A stretch of DNA of 64,000 bases, taken from positions 496,001 through 560,000 of the forward strand of contig JAIPJS010000001.1 of the NCBI GenBank assembly GCA_021734025.1, in the 5' to 3' direction. Under the pieces are notes generated by a model that ran no database searches, was not told the origin of the DNA, and was given only the letters and a program-made list of their open reading frames with translations. A program made the position numbers and the translations under genes. Shown one piece after another: positions 8,079 through 16,320 of the stretch (its first letter is position 1; each line of letters begins with the position of its first letter). The stretch comes from Candidatus Neomarinimicrobiota bacterium. Lineage in GTDB: Bacteria; Fidelibacterota; JAANXI01.

Positions 8079-11000
8079 ATGAAACGGATTAGCGTTTTAT
8101 TTACCCTCATTTTCTCCGTAATGTTTTTAAGTGCTGGTTCACTCCAGGCACAGGGTGAGAATTTTGAGGAGTACACCGTTGGTGATTCCCTCCACACGAT
8201 CGGGTGGTATGAGACCGATCTCGAAGCAGTGGTGGTGGATGATACCGTTGCGTCTGGAAGCAACGCGCTCAAATGTATCGTACACAACTATAATGCCGCT
8301 CCGGTAATGGAGGTTGTCCTGCCGTCCGGTGCAACTCTGGCTGATTATACCCAAATAAAATTCAAGGGATTCTTTGCCCAGGGGGACGTCGGCTGGAAGG
8401 ATATCTACGTTGAAGCGTATGATACCGAGCCGTCCGCTGTGTTTAATAATAGTGAGGCGGACGTTGCGCTCGGATCGTATTACCGTGCGAAAGGCGCATC
8501 CACGGACTGGGAAACCATTCGTATCGATATTGCCAATAGTTCTAGCCTGACCGATACTGTTTACATAGCGCTGGGCATGCACGCCTCCGGTGCTGATGGC
8601 GACGGTAATACCACTATTTATTACTTGGACGATATAGAATTAAGAAACACGGAAGTCAATACTTGGGGATTCCTTGGTGGCAGATCAGGCGGTAATGCCG
8701 ATTGGGGAATTAGCGGCGTTGGAGCCGGCGAAGTTACTATGGGAGACGGTGGCCCGCCGGATGGTCAGTGGGCTGCGATCCGCGGCGCCTTTTCTGATAC
8801 ATTGACGGCGACTACGAGTGAAGCCATCGTAGTTACGGGAAAACTGGAGTTAGTTGGCGGTGGCCTGACAAGCTGGAGTCCGCTTCGGTACGGACTGTTC
8901 CACCATGACAGCGCCGGAGTATTGCAGTATACAGGCACAGACTCTGTTGCATGGACCGGCAGGGAAGATACGACCTTCGGTTACATGTTTTCACCACGTG
9001 TTGGTGCGAACGATCAGACCAGCGGACAGGGTGGAAACGGCTCTGTTTGGGCAGTTAATGGTGGCAGCTGGATCAGCACCTGGAGTGGAGGTACCATGAC
9101 TATGGGCGTCTATGACCAGGCTCCTCGCCGTGCGGAAATGACTGCCGGTGTATACGATTTTGCCTTCTCCATCCAGCCGCAGGGTGATGGTACTAATGAG
9201 GTAAGATGGTTCTTGACGAAACCGGACAACAGCTATTGGTTCGCCGGTAGCGCAATCGATACGATGCAAGTAACAACAAAACTGAACGGGATATGCGTTG
9301 GCATCAACGGCGGAAACGGTATCTCAGAGTCTACTCTTAACAGCGTTAGCCTCAGTGATGTCAAAGCCGAACTTGGAAGTCCCATTGCTATTCCAACAAA
9401 ACCGTTCAGCTCCTTTTATGTATCAGACTGGGGAGCAACCAACCGCGGAGACGGCTGGCCGATTTTAAACGATTCCACCACCCGTGTTGGAGATGGTGGC
9501 ATGGGATCCGATGGACCGCCGCCGAGCTGGGCAACGATTCGTGGTGGATTCGGGACAGAAGTCCAGGCAACCACCCAGGAAGCCATTATTGTAAGTGGAC
9601 AGTTTGAATATGTCGATGGAGGCCCAGGTACAAGCTACGTTCCCCTGCGCTATGCATTGACCCTGCAAACGGATTCACTGAGTAATCCGGATGGTGGCAC
9701 GTTGAATTATCAATATACCGACTCGGCGAAGTGGGAACTGGAAGGCAATCTCCACTACGGCTACGAACTGACACCACGCTCTGGAACGACTGACATGGCT
9801 AACGGCGCCGGTGGAGCAGGAACGATCTGGACGATTAATGGTGGCGGTGGCTGGAACAGTACCTGGAGTAATAACGGTGGGCCAATTGCCGCGATCGAGC
9901 AGGCACCACGCCGGGCAGTGATTGCCGAAGGCGTCTATGACTTCGCCTTTTCCGTGCAGCCGCAGGGCGACGGCACCAATGAAGTCCGTTGGTATATGTT
10001 CCATACGGATAAGGAGAGCTACTGGTTTGGTGGTACAGTCATTGATACTGCACAGGTTACCACGCAATTTAACGGTATCGCATTTGGTGTCGGTGACGGT
10101 ATTGAAACAAACATGAGCGCATTTAACGTCATGGCCGTCCAAGTAGACCGTGGTGCTCCCATCATCGTACCAGAGGCACCGTTCCAGTCCTTTTATGTAT
10201 CTGACTGGGGTGCAACCAACCGCGGAGACGGCTGGCCAATCCTGAATGACTCAACCACGCGTGTAGGGGATGCCGGTATGGGATCCGATGGACCACCGCC
10301 GACCTGGGCGACTATTCGTGGCGGTTTTGGAACCGAAGTTGAAGCCACAACCGAAGAGGCAATTATTGTAAATGGTCAGTTTGAGTATGTCGATGGTGGA
10401 CCTGGCGCTAGCTATGTTCCTTTACGGTATGCGCTGACCCTCCAGACGGATTCTCTTAGCAATCCTGATGGCGGTACGTTGAATTATCAATATACCGACT
10501 CGGCGATGTGGGAACTGGAAGGCAATCTCCATTACGGCTACGAACTGACACCACGCTCTGGAACGACCGACATGGCCAACGGCGGCGGTGGAGCAGGGAC
10601 GATCTGGACGATTAATGGTGGTGGCGGCTGGAACAGTACCTGGAGTAATAACGGTGGGCCTATTGCCGCAATCAATCAGGCACCACGCCGGGCAGAGATT
10701 GCCGAGGGCGTCTATGACTTCGCTTTTTCCGTGCAGCCGCAGGGCGATGGCACAAATGAAGTCCGTTGGTTCATGTATCATGTGGATTCGCTCTACTGGT
10801 TCGGCGGAACAGTTATCGACACTGCGCAGGTCTCCACGAAGTTCAACGGTGTTGCTTTTGGTGTTGGTGATGGTATTGAAACAAACATGAGTGCATTCAA
10901 CCTGATGGCTGTACAGGTTGATCGTGGTGACCCAATCACGGTACCTGAGCCTCCGTTTGAAGCCTTTTACGTTGAAGACTGGGGCTTTATCGGCGATCGG

Positions 11001-11996
11001 TTCGGTGGTGGAACCTGGACTCTGACTCCTGGAGAACTTGATGGCAACACAACGATTTCCGGTGATGCTGCTACCAATTGGTCAGCGGTCCGGGGTGGTT
11101 TTGGTGGACCGGTCAAACCGTCAACGGAGGAAGCAATCATTGTCAAGGGTAGCGTCACATTCGTAGATGGCGGATTTGAAGACTGGAGCAGTTTCCGGTT
11201 CGGGCTCTTTCAGAGCGACAGCGCCGGTACCCTGGATTCAACAGAAGCGCATGGCTATGTCTGGAATGGTACTGAGGATTATAGCTCCGGTTACCTGCTT
11301 CTTCCGCTGAGCGGCGATGCCGATCTGGTCAGCTGGCAGGGTATTGGAGAAACCGGAACCTTTGGTGCCGTGGTTGACAGACCGTGGCTGAGCACAAACG
11401 GTTCGAATGATTATGTCCTGGGCAGCAAAATGCAATGGCCGGCGGACGCTGTTGCAGGCGCAGGAACATATAATTTCGAGATCTCCGTCCAACCTCAAAG
11501 TGACGGAACCAGCGAACTCCGGTTCAAGCTGATCAAGGATGATGATAACTATAAGTTCTGGAGCACAGCTATCGACGATCACGACCCGCTGGCTACTGAT
11601 ATGTTCAATTCCATTGCGTTTGCCACGAACAATAGTACAACCACCGCACTGGAAATCAGGGATGTATTTGTAGACCTTGGGGATCCGATAGAAGTTCCGA
11701 CTGGTATTGATCCTGGTGATAACGCAATTCCCGATGAGTTTGCGTTAAATCAGAACTATCCGAACCCGTTCAACCCGGTCACGACCATTGACTTCGCATT
11801 ACCGAAGCAGGCCGATGTTAGCCTGGTGGTGTATGATATCCGGGGACAGATGGTAGAAAAACTTGTCAATACCAATATGGATGCAGGGTATCATTCAATA
11901 AACTTCAACGCTTCTCATTTAGCCTCTGGTATCTATTTCTATAAGATCACCGCTGGTGACTTTGAGAGTGTGAAGAAGCTAACTCTGCTGAAATAA
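8079..11996 (+). CDS. surface protein with four ~258-residue repeats and T9SS sorting domain
   Basis: A 1305-residue secreted protein with no domain I can name. The order is: signal peptide (1-25, ending SLQAQ); a jelly-roll-like region (about 26-190) that starts FEEYTVGDSL and ends YYLDDIELRN, resembling carbohydrate-binding modules; four tandem units starting near residues 194, 449, 708 and 966; and a sorting domain from about 1220 to the end (FALNQNYPNPFNP...KKLTLLK). Each unit opens with a (D/T)WG motif and carries WAxIRGxF, EAIIVxG, QAPRRA and VYDFAFSVQPQGDGTNEVRW in this order; unit 4 is more divergent. Units 2 and 3 are almost identical in DNA as well as protein. It is the third gene of the transporter operon, so multivalent glycan binding at the cell surface is the likely role (inference). 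A terminator-like hairpin follows. Confidence 0.75.
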   Translation: MKRISVLFTLIFSVMFLSAGSLQAQGENFEEYTVGDSLHTIGWYETDLEAVVVDDTVASGSNALKCIVHNYNAAPVMEVVLPSGATLADYTQIKFKGFFAQGDVGWKDIYVEAYDTEPSAVFNNSEADVALGSYYRAKGASTDWETIRIDIANSSSLTDTVYIALGMHASGADGDGNTTIYYLDDIELRNTEVNTWGFLGGRSGGNADWGISGVGAGEVTMGDGGPPDGQWAAIRGAFSDTLTATTSEAIVVTGKLELVGGGLTSWSPLRYGLFHHDSAGVLQYTGTDSVAWTGREDTTFGYMFSPRVGANDQTSGQGGNGSVWAVNGGSWISTWSGGTMTMGVYDQAPRRAEMTAGVYDFAFSIQPQGDGTNEVRWFLTKPDNSYWFAGSAIDTMQVTTKLNGICVGINGGNGISESTLNSVSLSDVKAELGSPIAIPTKPFSSFYVSDWGATNRGDGWPILNDSTTRVGDGGMGSDGPPPSWATIRGGFGTEVQATTQEAIIVSGQFEYVDGGPGTSYVPLRYALTLQTDSLSNPDGGTLNYQYTDSAKWELEGNLHYGYELTPRSGTTDMANGAGGAGTIWTINGGGGWNSTWSNNGGPIAAIEQAPRRAVIAEGVYDFAFSVQPQGDGTNEVRWYMFHTDKESYWFGGTVIDTAQVTTQFNGIAFGVGDGIETNMSAFNVMAVQVDRGAPIIVPEAPFQSFYVSDWGATNRGDGWPILNDSTTRVGDAGMGSDGPPPTWATIRGGFGTEVEATTEEAIIVNGQFEYVDGGPGASYVPLRYALTLQTDSLSNPDGGTLNYQYTDSAMWELEGNLHYGYELTPRSGTTDMANGGGGAGTIWTINGGGGWNSTWSNNGGPIAAINQAPRRAEIAEGVYDFAFSVQPQGDGTNEVRWFMYHVDSLYWFGGTVIDTAQVSTKFNGVAFGVGDGIETNMSAFNLMAVQVDRGDPITVPEPPFEAFYVEDWGFIGDRFGGGTWTLTPGELDGNTTISGDAATNWSAVRGGFGGPVKPSTEEAIIVKGSVTFVDGGFEDWSSFRFGLFQSDSAGTLDSTEAHGYVWNGTEDYSSGYLLLPLSGDADLVSWQGIGETGTFGAVVDRPWLSTNGSNDYVLGSKMQWPADAVAGAGTYNFEISVQPQSDGTSELRFKLIKDDDNYKFWSTAIDDHDPLATDMFNSIAFATNNSTTTALEIRDVFVDLGDPIEVPTGIDPGDNAIPDEFALNQNYPNPFNPVTTIDFALPKQADVSLVVYDIRGQMVEKLVNTNMDAGYHSINFNASHLASGIYFYKITAGDFESVKKLTLLK
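8661..11640 (+). repeat. four in-frame tandem repeats (766, 777, 774 bp periods)
   Basis: Unit starts can be set at the DWG codons near 8661, 9426, 10203 and 10977. The copies beginning at 9426 and 10203 share long nearly identical DNA runs, for example around 9705-9790 compared with 10480-10567, where only a few silent positions differ. The first and fourth units are clearly related but divergent. The pattern indicates an old family of repeats with a recent duplication or gene conversion of the middle pair. Confidence 0.85.
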
Positions 11997-12546
11997 TGTC
12001 TTTCATCATGTTATCGCTCTCTCCCTTGTAGGGAAGAAATCGGTAACATATCACGAAGTAAGTAGCCTGTCCAGTTAATGGACAGGCTATTTACTATCGT
12101 GTAAGGGGTTGGTTTGAATCAAAGAATGAAAATTACCTGTAACTCAGGGCTGCAATGACAATCATTGTCGTAGTCACCAGTATATTCATCTCATGGGGTA
12201 GCGTTGGGAGCTATGGTTCATAATTGTTTTTACTCTATTGCTTCATCGGTATTTTTTTACTCCCGCTATTTTTTGTTTTTATCCAATTGCCAAATCTCAA
12301 AATACCAAGTTAGGATGCTATTACATCTTAGGGGAGGACAGGCTTCTTATTTAAGAATTTGAACTATAAGTGATTCGATATGGAGTCCGTTGGCTGAGAA
12401 CGCATTCGCTCACAGGATCTTCCGGGAAAGAACAAAAGTCTTGAATATGCAAAATAGAAATACGACTTCACCAAAGGTGCTTCAGTCATAAGAGACTCTA
12501 ATTATTTTACCACAGATTGCCGACGTAGTGGAAAGGACGGCTTTAG
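11997..12546 (+). other. 550-bp intergenic region
   Basis: Apart from the hairpin at 12064-12088 I see no gene, repeat or clear promoter. No copy of the 20-bp operator found at 2790 and 25521 is visible here, so the genes that follow may rely on read-through or another control element. Confidence 0.5.
12064..12088 (+). terminator. intrinsic terminator-like hairpin after the transporter operon
   Basis: A perfect 9-bp stem AGCCTGTCC/GGACAGGCT encloses a 7-base loop and is followed by ATTTACT. The T-run is short, so termination may be partial. It lies 67 bases after the stop of the repeat protein and would close the three-gene transporter operon. Confidence 0.6.
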
Positions 12547-14118
12547 TTGAAAAATCAAGGGAGATGGCTAAGAATAAGTATCCGGACGTATTTGTTTTCA
12601 ATTACCGCAGTATTAATATGTGCGGTACAGGTTGATGCAAGGACCAGTAGTCCGGCAACAATTTATCTGGACAGCACGGAACAGGTTATCCGTGGATTTG
12701 GGGCGGCAAATATACTTCCGTGGCGACCAGATATGACATCCGGAGAGATTCAAAAGGCCTTTGGAACTGCCGAGGGACAGTTAGGCTTTTCAATCCTTCG
12801 GCTCAGAATTCCTCTCCAGGAAAATGAATACAGCCAAAACCTGGCTACGGCCCAGGCTGCTCATTCTATGGGAGCAAAAATCATAGCCTCACCGTGGTCG
12901 CCTCCGGCGCATATGAAATCCAATAATAGCACGATCGGTGGCAGGCTCAGTGAAAATTCTTACGACGATTATGCAGCACATTTAAAATCATTCGCCGATT
13001 ATATGGCTGACAATGGTGTGCCGTTGTACGCTATTTCGGTTCAGAACGAACCTGATGTTGAAGTGAGCTATGAATCTTGCGACTGGAATGCCGAGGAGAT
13101 GACGCGGTTTTTGAAAGAGAATGCCGAATCAATCGGTGTTCCCGTAATTGCTCCTGAATCCTATAATTTCAACAAGACGATTTCAAATTTGATTCTGAAT
13201 GACTCTATTGCTGCCGCCCACTTATCTATTGTTGGCGGCCATTTATACGGAGGAGGGCTTGATCCGTACCCGTTAGCGTGGGAAAAGGGGAAAGAATTGT
13301 GGATGACCGAGCACTTGGATACCGACATTTCGTGGAGCGCCGTATTAGGTACCGGGAAAGAAATTCATGATTGTATGGTCTCGGGTATGAACGCGTATAT
13401 CTGGTGGTACATCGTCCGGTTTTACGGTCCAATCCACGATGGGGAAGACTGGCAGGGAGATGATATTGAAGATAATTCGGAAAAAGGTGAAATTACAAAG
13501 CGCGGCAATATTATGTCACAATATTCCCGGTTTATACGTCCGGGATATATCCGGGTGAATGCCTCAGTTGAACCAAGGGCACAGGTATATGTGAGTGCCT
13601 ATACAACCGATTCCACAATTGTAATCGTAGCCATCAATACTGGTGATTCTTCACAAGAACAGACCTTCACCCTGGATGGTGGATCGGCTTCGTATTTCAG
13701 CCGATATGTGACCTCTGAAAGGAAAAATGCCGAACAGGTAACAGATATCACTGTATCCGGGGGTAGTTTCACCGCCACTCTTGACAAAGAGAGTGTTACA
13801 ACATTTGTTTCTGAAGATAGAGTAACCGGGGTAACCGAATCTTCCAAAGTTCCTAAGACATTTCACCTGTCCCAAAACTACCCGAACCCGTTTAATCCGG
13901 AGACAACGATTGAATTTATGCTGAATCAGGATAGAGATGTGACCCTCGTGGTATATAATTCTCTCGGAAGGCAGGTTGCCCAATTAGCCAACGGGAAGTA
14001 TTCCGCCGGACAGCATAAAGTGACCTTTCACGCCTTCGACCTTCCGTCGGGGATTTATTTTTACAAAATGATGGCCGGGGGACATACCCAAATGAAAAAA
14101 TTGGTGTTACTAAAATAA
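12547..14118 (+). CDS. GH30 xylanase (glucuronoxylanase-like) with T9SS sorting domain
   Basis: A 523-residue secreted glycoside hydrolase family 30 enzyme, expected to cut the xylan main chain. It has a signal peptide (about 1-31) and a GH30 (beta/alpha)8 plus beta-sandwich domain from about 37 to 415. The acid/base is Glu168 (SVQNEPD) and the nucleophile Glu255 (WMTEHL). NILPWRPDMTSGE and WWYIVRFYGPI are typical of the prokaryotic xylan-active subfamily 8. A sorting domain (about 438-523, FHLSQNYPNPFNP...KKLVLLK) marks surface delivery. The start is a TTG at 12547 preceded by AAAGGACGG; no in-frame ATG would keep the signal peptide. A second GH30 lies at 19209. Dependence on methylglucuronic acid side chains is known for subfamily 8 but the recognition residues were not verified here. 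Confidence 0.88.
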   Translation: MKNQGRWLRISIRTYLFSITAVLICAVQVDARTSSPATIYLDSTEQVIRGFGAANILPWRPDMTSGEIQKAFGTAEGQLGFSILRLRIPLQENEYSQNLATAQAAHSMGAKIIASPWSPPAHMKSNNSTIGGRLSENSYDDYAAHLKSFADYMADNGVPLYAISVQNEPDVEVSYESCDWNAEEMTRFLKENAESIGVPVIAPESYNFNKTISNLILNDSIAAAHLSIVGGHLYGGGLDPYPLAWEKGKELWMTEHLDTDISWSAVLGTGKEIHDCMVSGMNAYIWWYIVRFYGPIHDGEDWQGDDIEDNSEKGEITKRGNIMSQYSRFIRPGYIRVNASVEPRAQVYVSAYTTDSTIVIVAINTGDSSQEQTFTLDGGSASYFSRYVTSERKNAEQVTDITVSGGSFTATLDKESVTTFVSEDRVTGVTESSKVPKTFHLSQNYPNPFNPETTIEFMLNQDRDVTLVVYNSLGRQVAQLANGKYSAGQHKVTFHAFDLPSGIYFYKMMAGGHTQMKKLVLLK

Positions 14119-14230
14119 AAACTAATACCAGTGAAAACGTATTGCGATTGTTTATCAAATGAGCCCCTCCGGACAGCGGAGAGAATAGACTGGATCCTGT
14201 TTTTTTTGAAAAAGAAATGAGAGTGTTATC

Positions 14231-16192
14231 GTGAAGCGTTTATTAAAATTCCATTTCCTGACTATCGCTGTTCTCACTCTGTCCCTTTCTGTTGCAGATG
14301 GAGCGGTGCAACTCCCCAAGCTGATTAGTGACGGTATGGTTTTGCAGAGAGATACGGCCGTCGATATTTGGGGATGGGCATCACAGGGTGAAGAGGTCAC
14401 TCTCCATTTTATCGATTCGACCTATACCACCAATGCAGACAGTGAGGGGCGCTGGCAGATTACTTTACCAAAAATGCGTGCCGGTGGACCGTATACCATG
14501 GAAATCAGCGGCGATAACAGGCTGAAGATTCGGGATATATTAATCGGCGACATCTGGGTCTGTTCAGGCCAGTCCAATATGGAACTAAACATGCAGCGGG
14601 TGAGTCCGCTCTATGAAGACGAGATAGCCACTGCAAAATATCCCGAGATTCGGTATTTCGAAGTACCGGATACCTATAATTTCAGCGGTCCGCAATCTGA
14701 TCTTCCTGGTGGAAAATGGAAAAAAACGACACCTGATCAGGTGCTGAATTTTTCAGCGGTATCCTACTTTTTCGGCAAAGCGATACATGAACAATATGAA
14801 ATACCGGTCGGATTAATCAATTCTGCGTTAGGCGGATCGCCGGCCCAGGCATGGATTAGCGAAGAGGGGCTGAAGCAGTTTCCGGAATACTACAATGAAG
14901 CTCAGCGATTCAAGGATAGTACGCTGATACAGAGAATACGCAGGGAAGATCAGAAACGGATCGATCAATGGTATCAAGTATTACGCGAAAAAGATAGGGG
15001 CTACAAAAACCCGACAGGACCGTGGTATAGCTCCGAGTTTCACCCCACGAATTGGTCAACCATGTCGATACCGGGTTACTGGGCGAACGAAAGTCTGGGA
15101 TCAGTGAATGGTGTTGTTTGGTTTCGAAAGGAAGTGGAGGTCCCGGCGTCCATGGCCAATAATCCGGCCCGTTTAAAACTCGGAAGAATTATCGATGCGG
15201 ATTCGACTTTTGTAAACGGGGAATTCGTCGGGACTACAAGTTATCAATATCCGCCGCGACGATACGCAATTCCTGCTGGCGTTCTGAAAGAAGGTACAAA
15301 TGTGATTGTGCTCAGGGTCATTAACAACCGCGGTCGAGGCGGGTTCGCGGTCGACAAGCCTTACAAGATTATTGCAGCAGGCGATACCATAGATTTGAAG
15401 GGGGAGTGGCAATATAAACTTGGTGCCAGGATGGAACCGCTGCGGGGCCAGACTTTTATTCGCTGGAAACCGGTGGGATTATACAACGCAATGATTGCTC
15501 CTCTTCTGGATTTTCGTATCAAGGGTGTTATCTGGTATCAGGGGGAGTCGAATACCAGCAGGCCAGTTGAATACAGGGAGCTCTTCACCTCATTAATCCG
15601 GGATTGGCGCGGGCACTGGCACCAGGAAACATTACCGTTCCTCTTTGTTCAGCTCCCGAATTTTATGGAGGCCAACCCGCAACCCACCGAAAGTAACTGG
15701 GCCCTGCTCCGGGAATCCCAGATGAAGGCCTTGTCGCTGCCGAATACCGGGATGGCAGTAACGATCGATATCGGTGAGTGGAACGATATCCATCCCCTAA
15801 ACAAAAAGGATGTGGGAGACCGGCTGGCCCGTGTTGCGCAAAAGGTGGCCTACGGTAACGATGATATCGTGTACTCGGGGCCGATTTACGAATCTTTGAC
15901 GAAAGAGGGTCAAAAGATAATTCTGTCCTTCACACATACCGGGAGCGGCTTGGTGGCTATAGGCGATGAAGCACTCCATGGCTTTGCGATTGCCGGCCCC
16001 GATAAAAAATTCGTCTGGGCCGATGCCAAAATCAGAGGAGATCAGGTTGTCGTCTGGAGTGAGCAGGTGGAAAATCCGGTGGCCGTGCGGTATGCCTGGG
16101 CGGATAATCCAAAGGATGCCAATCTGTATAACAAGGAAGGCCTGCCTGCCGCACCCTTCAGGACGGATTCCTGGGAAGGCATTGAGAAGTGA
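14231..16192 (+). CDS. SGNH/sialate O-acetylesterase-like carbohydrate esterase with inserted jelly-roll domain
   Basis: A 653-residue secreted esterase. The signal peptide covers about 1-24. The SGNH catalytic serine is Ser115 (VCSGQSNMEL), a second block reads GSPAQAWIS, GVIWYQGESN follows, and the catalytic Asp/His pair lies in WNDIHPL (about 519 and 521). Between about residues 235 and 390 a GH2-like jelly-roll segment (GYWANESLGSVNGVVWFRKEVEVP) interrupts the catalytic fold. This split layout is known from sialate O-acetylesterase-type esterases, including family CE20 polysaccharide acetylesterases. In this locus removal of acetyl groups from xylan is far more likely than action on sialic acid (inference). 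The start is GTG at 14231 and keeps the signal peptide. No sorting domain, so it is probably periplasmic. Confidence 0.85.
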   Translation: MKRLLKFHFLTIAVLTLSLSVADGAVQLPKLISDGMVLQRDTAVDIWGWASQGEEVTLHFIDSTYTTNADSEGRWQITLPKMRAGGPYTMEISGDNRLKIRDILIGDIWVCSGQSNMELNMQRVSPLYEDEIATAKYPEIRYFEVPDTYNFSGPQSDLPGGKWKKTTPDQVLNFSAVSYFFGKAIHEQYEIPVGLINSALGGSPAQAWISEEGLKQFPEYYNEAQRFKDSTLIQRIRREDQKRIDQWYQVLREKDRGYKNPTGPWYSSEFHPTNWSTMSIPGYWANESLGSVNGVVWFRKEVEVPASMANNPARLKLGRIIDADSTFVNGEFVGTTSYQYPPRRYAIPAGVLKEGTNVIVLRVINNRGRGGFAVDKPYKIIAAGDTIDLKGEWQYKLGARMEPLRGQTFIRWKPVGLYNAMIAPLLDFRIKGVIWYQGESNTSRPVEYRELFTSLIRDWRGHWHQETLPFLFVQLPNFMEANPQPTESNWALLRESQMKALSLPNTGMAVTIDIGEWNDIHPLNKKDVGDRLARVAQKVAYGNDDIVYSGPIYESLTKEGQKIILSFTHTGSGLVAIGDEALHGFAIAGPDKKFVWADAKIRGDQVVVWSEQVENPVAVRYAWADNPKDANLYNKEGLPAAPFRTDSWEGIEK

Positions 16193-16320
16193 TCCATAGA
16201 AAATACAGAGATAAACCGTCAATTTTGCCATTCCTGCTCATCAAAAGGATTAAAATGGTACAAAATCCGTATGAATCCATCGGATTCCTAAAATCCTTGG
16301 GTCGAGCCAGAGGTTCGAAT

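Noticed and set aside
8661-11640. Tandem repeats as a CRISPR array or satellite
   Set aside because: The period is about 775 bp, in frame and coding; there are no short repeats with unique spacers anywhere in the window.
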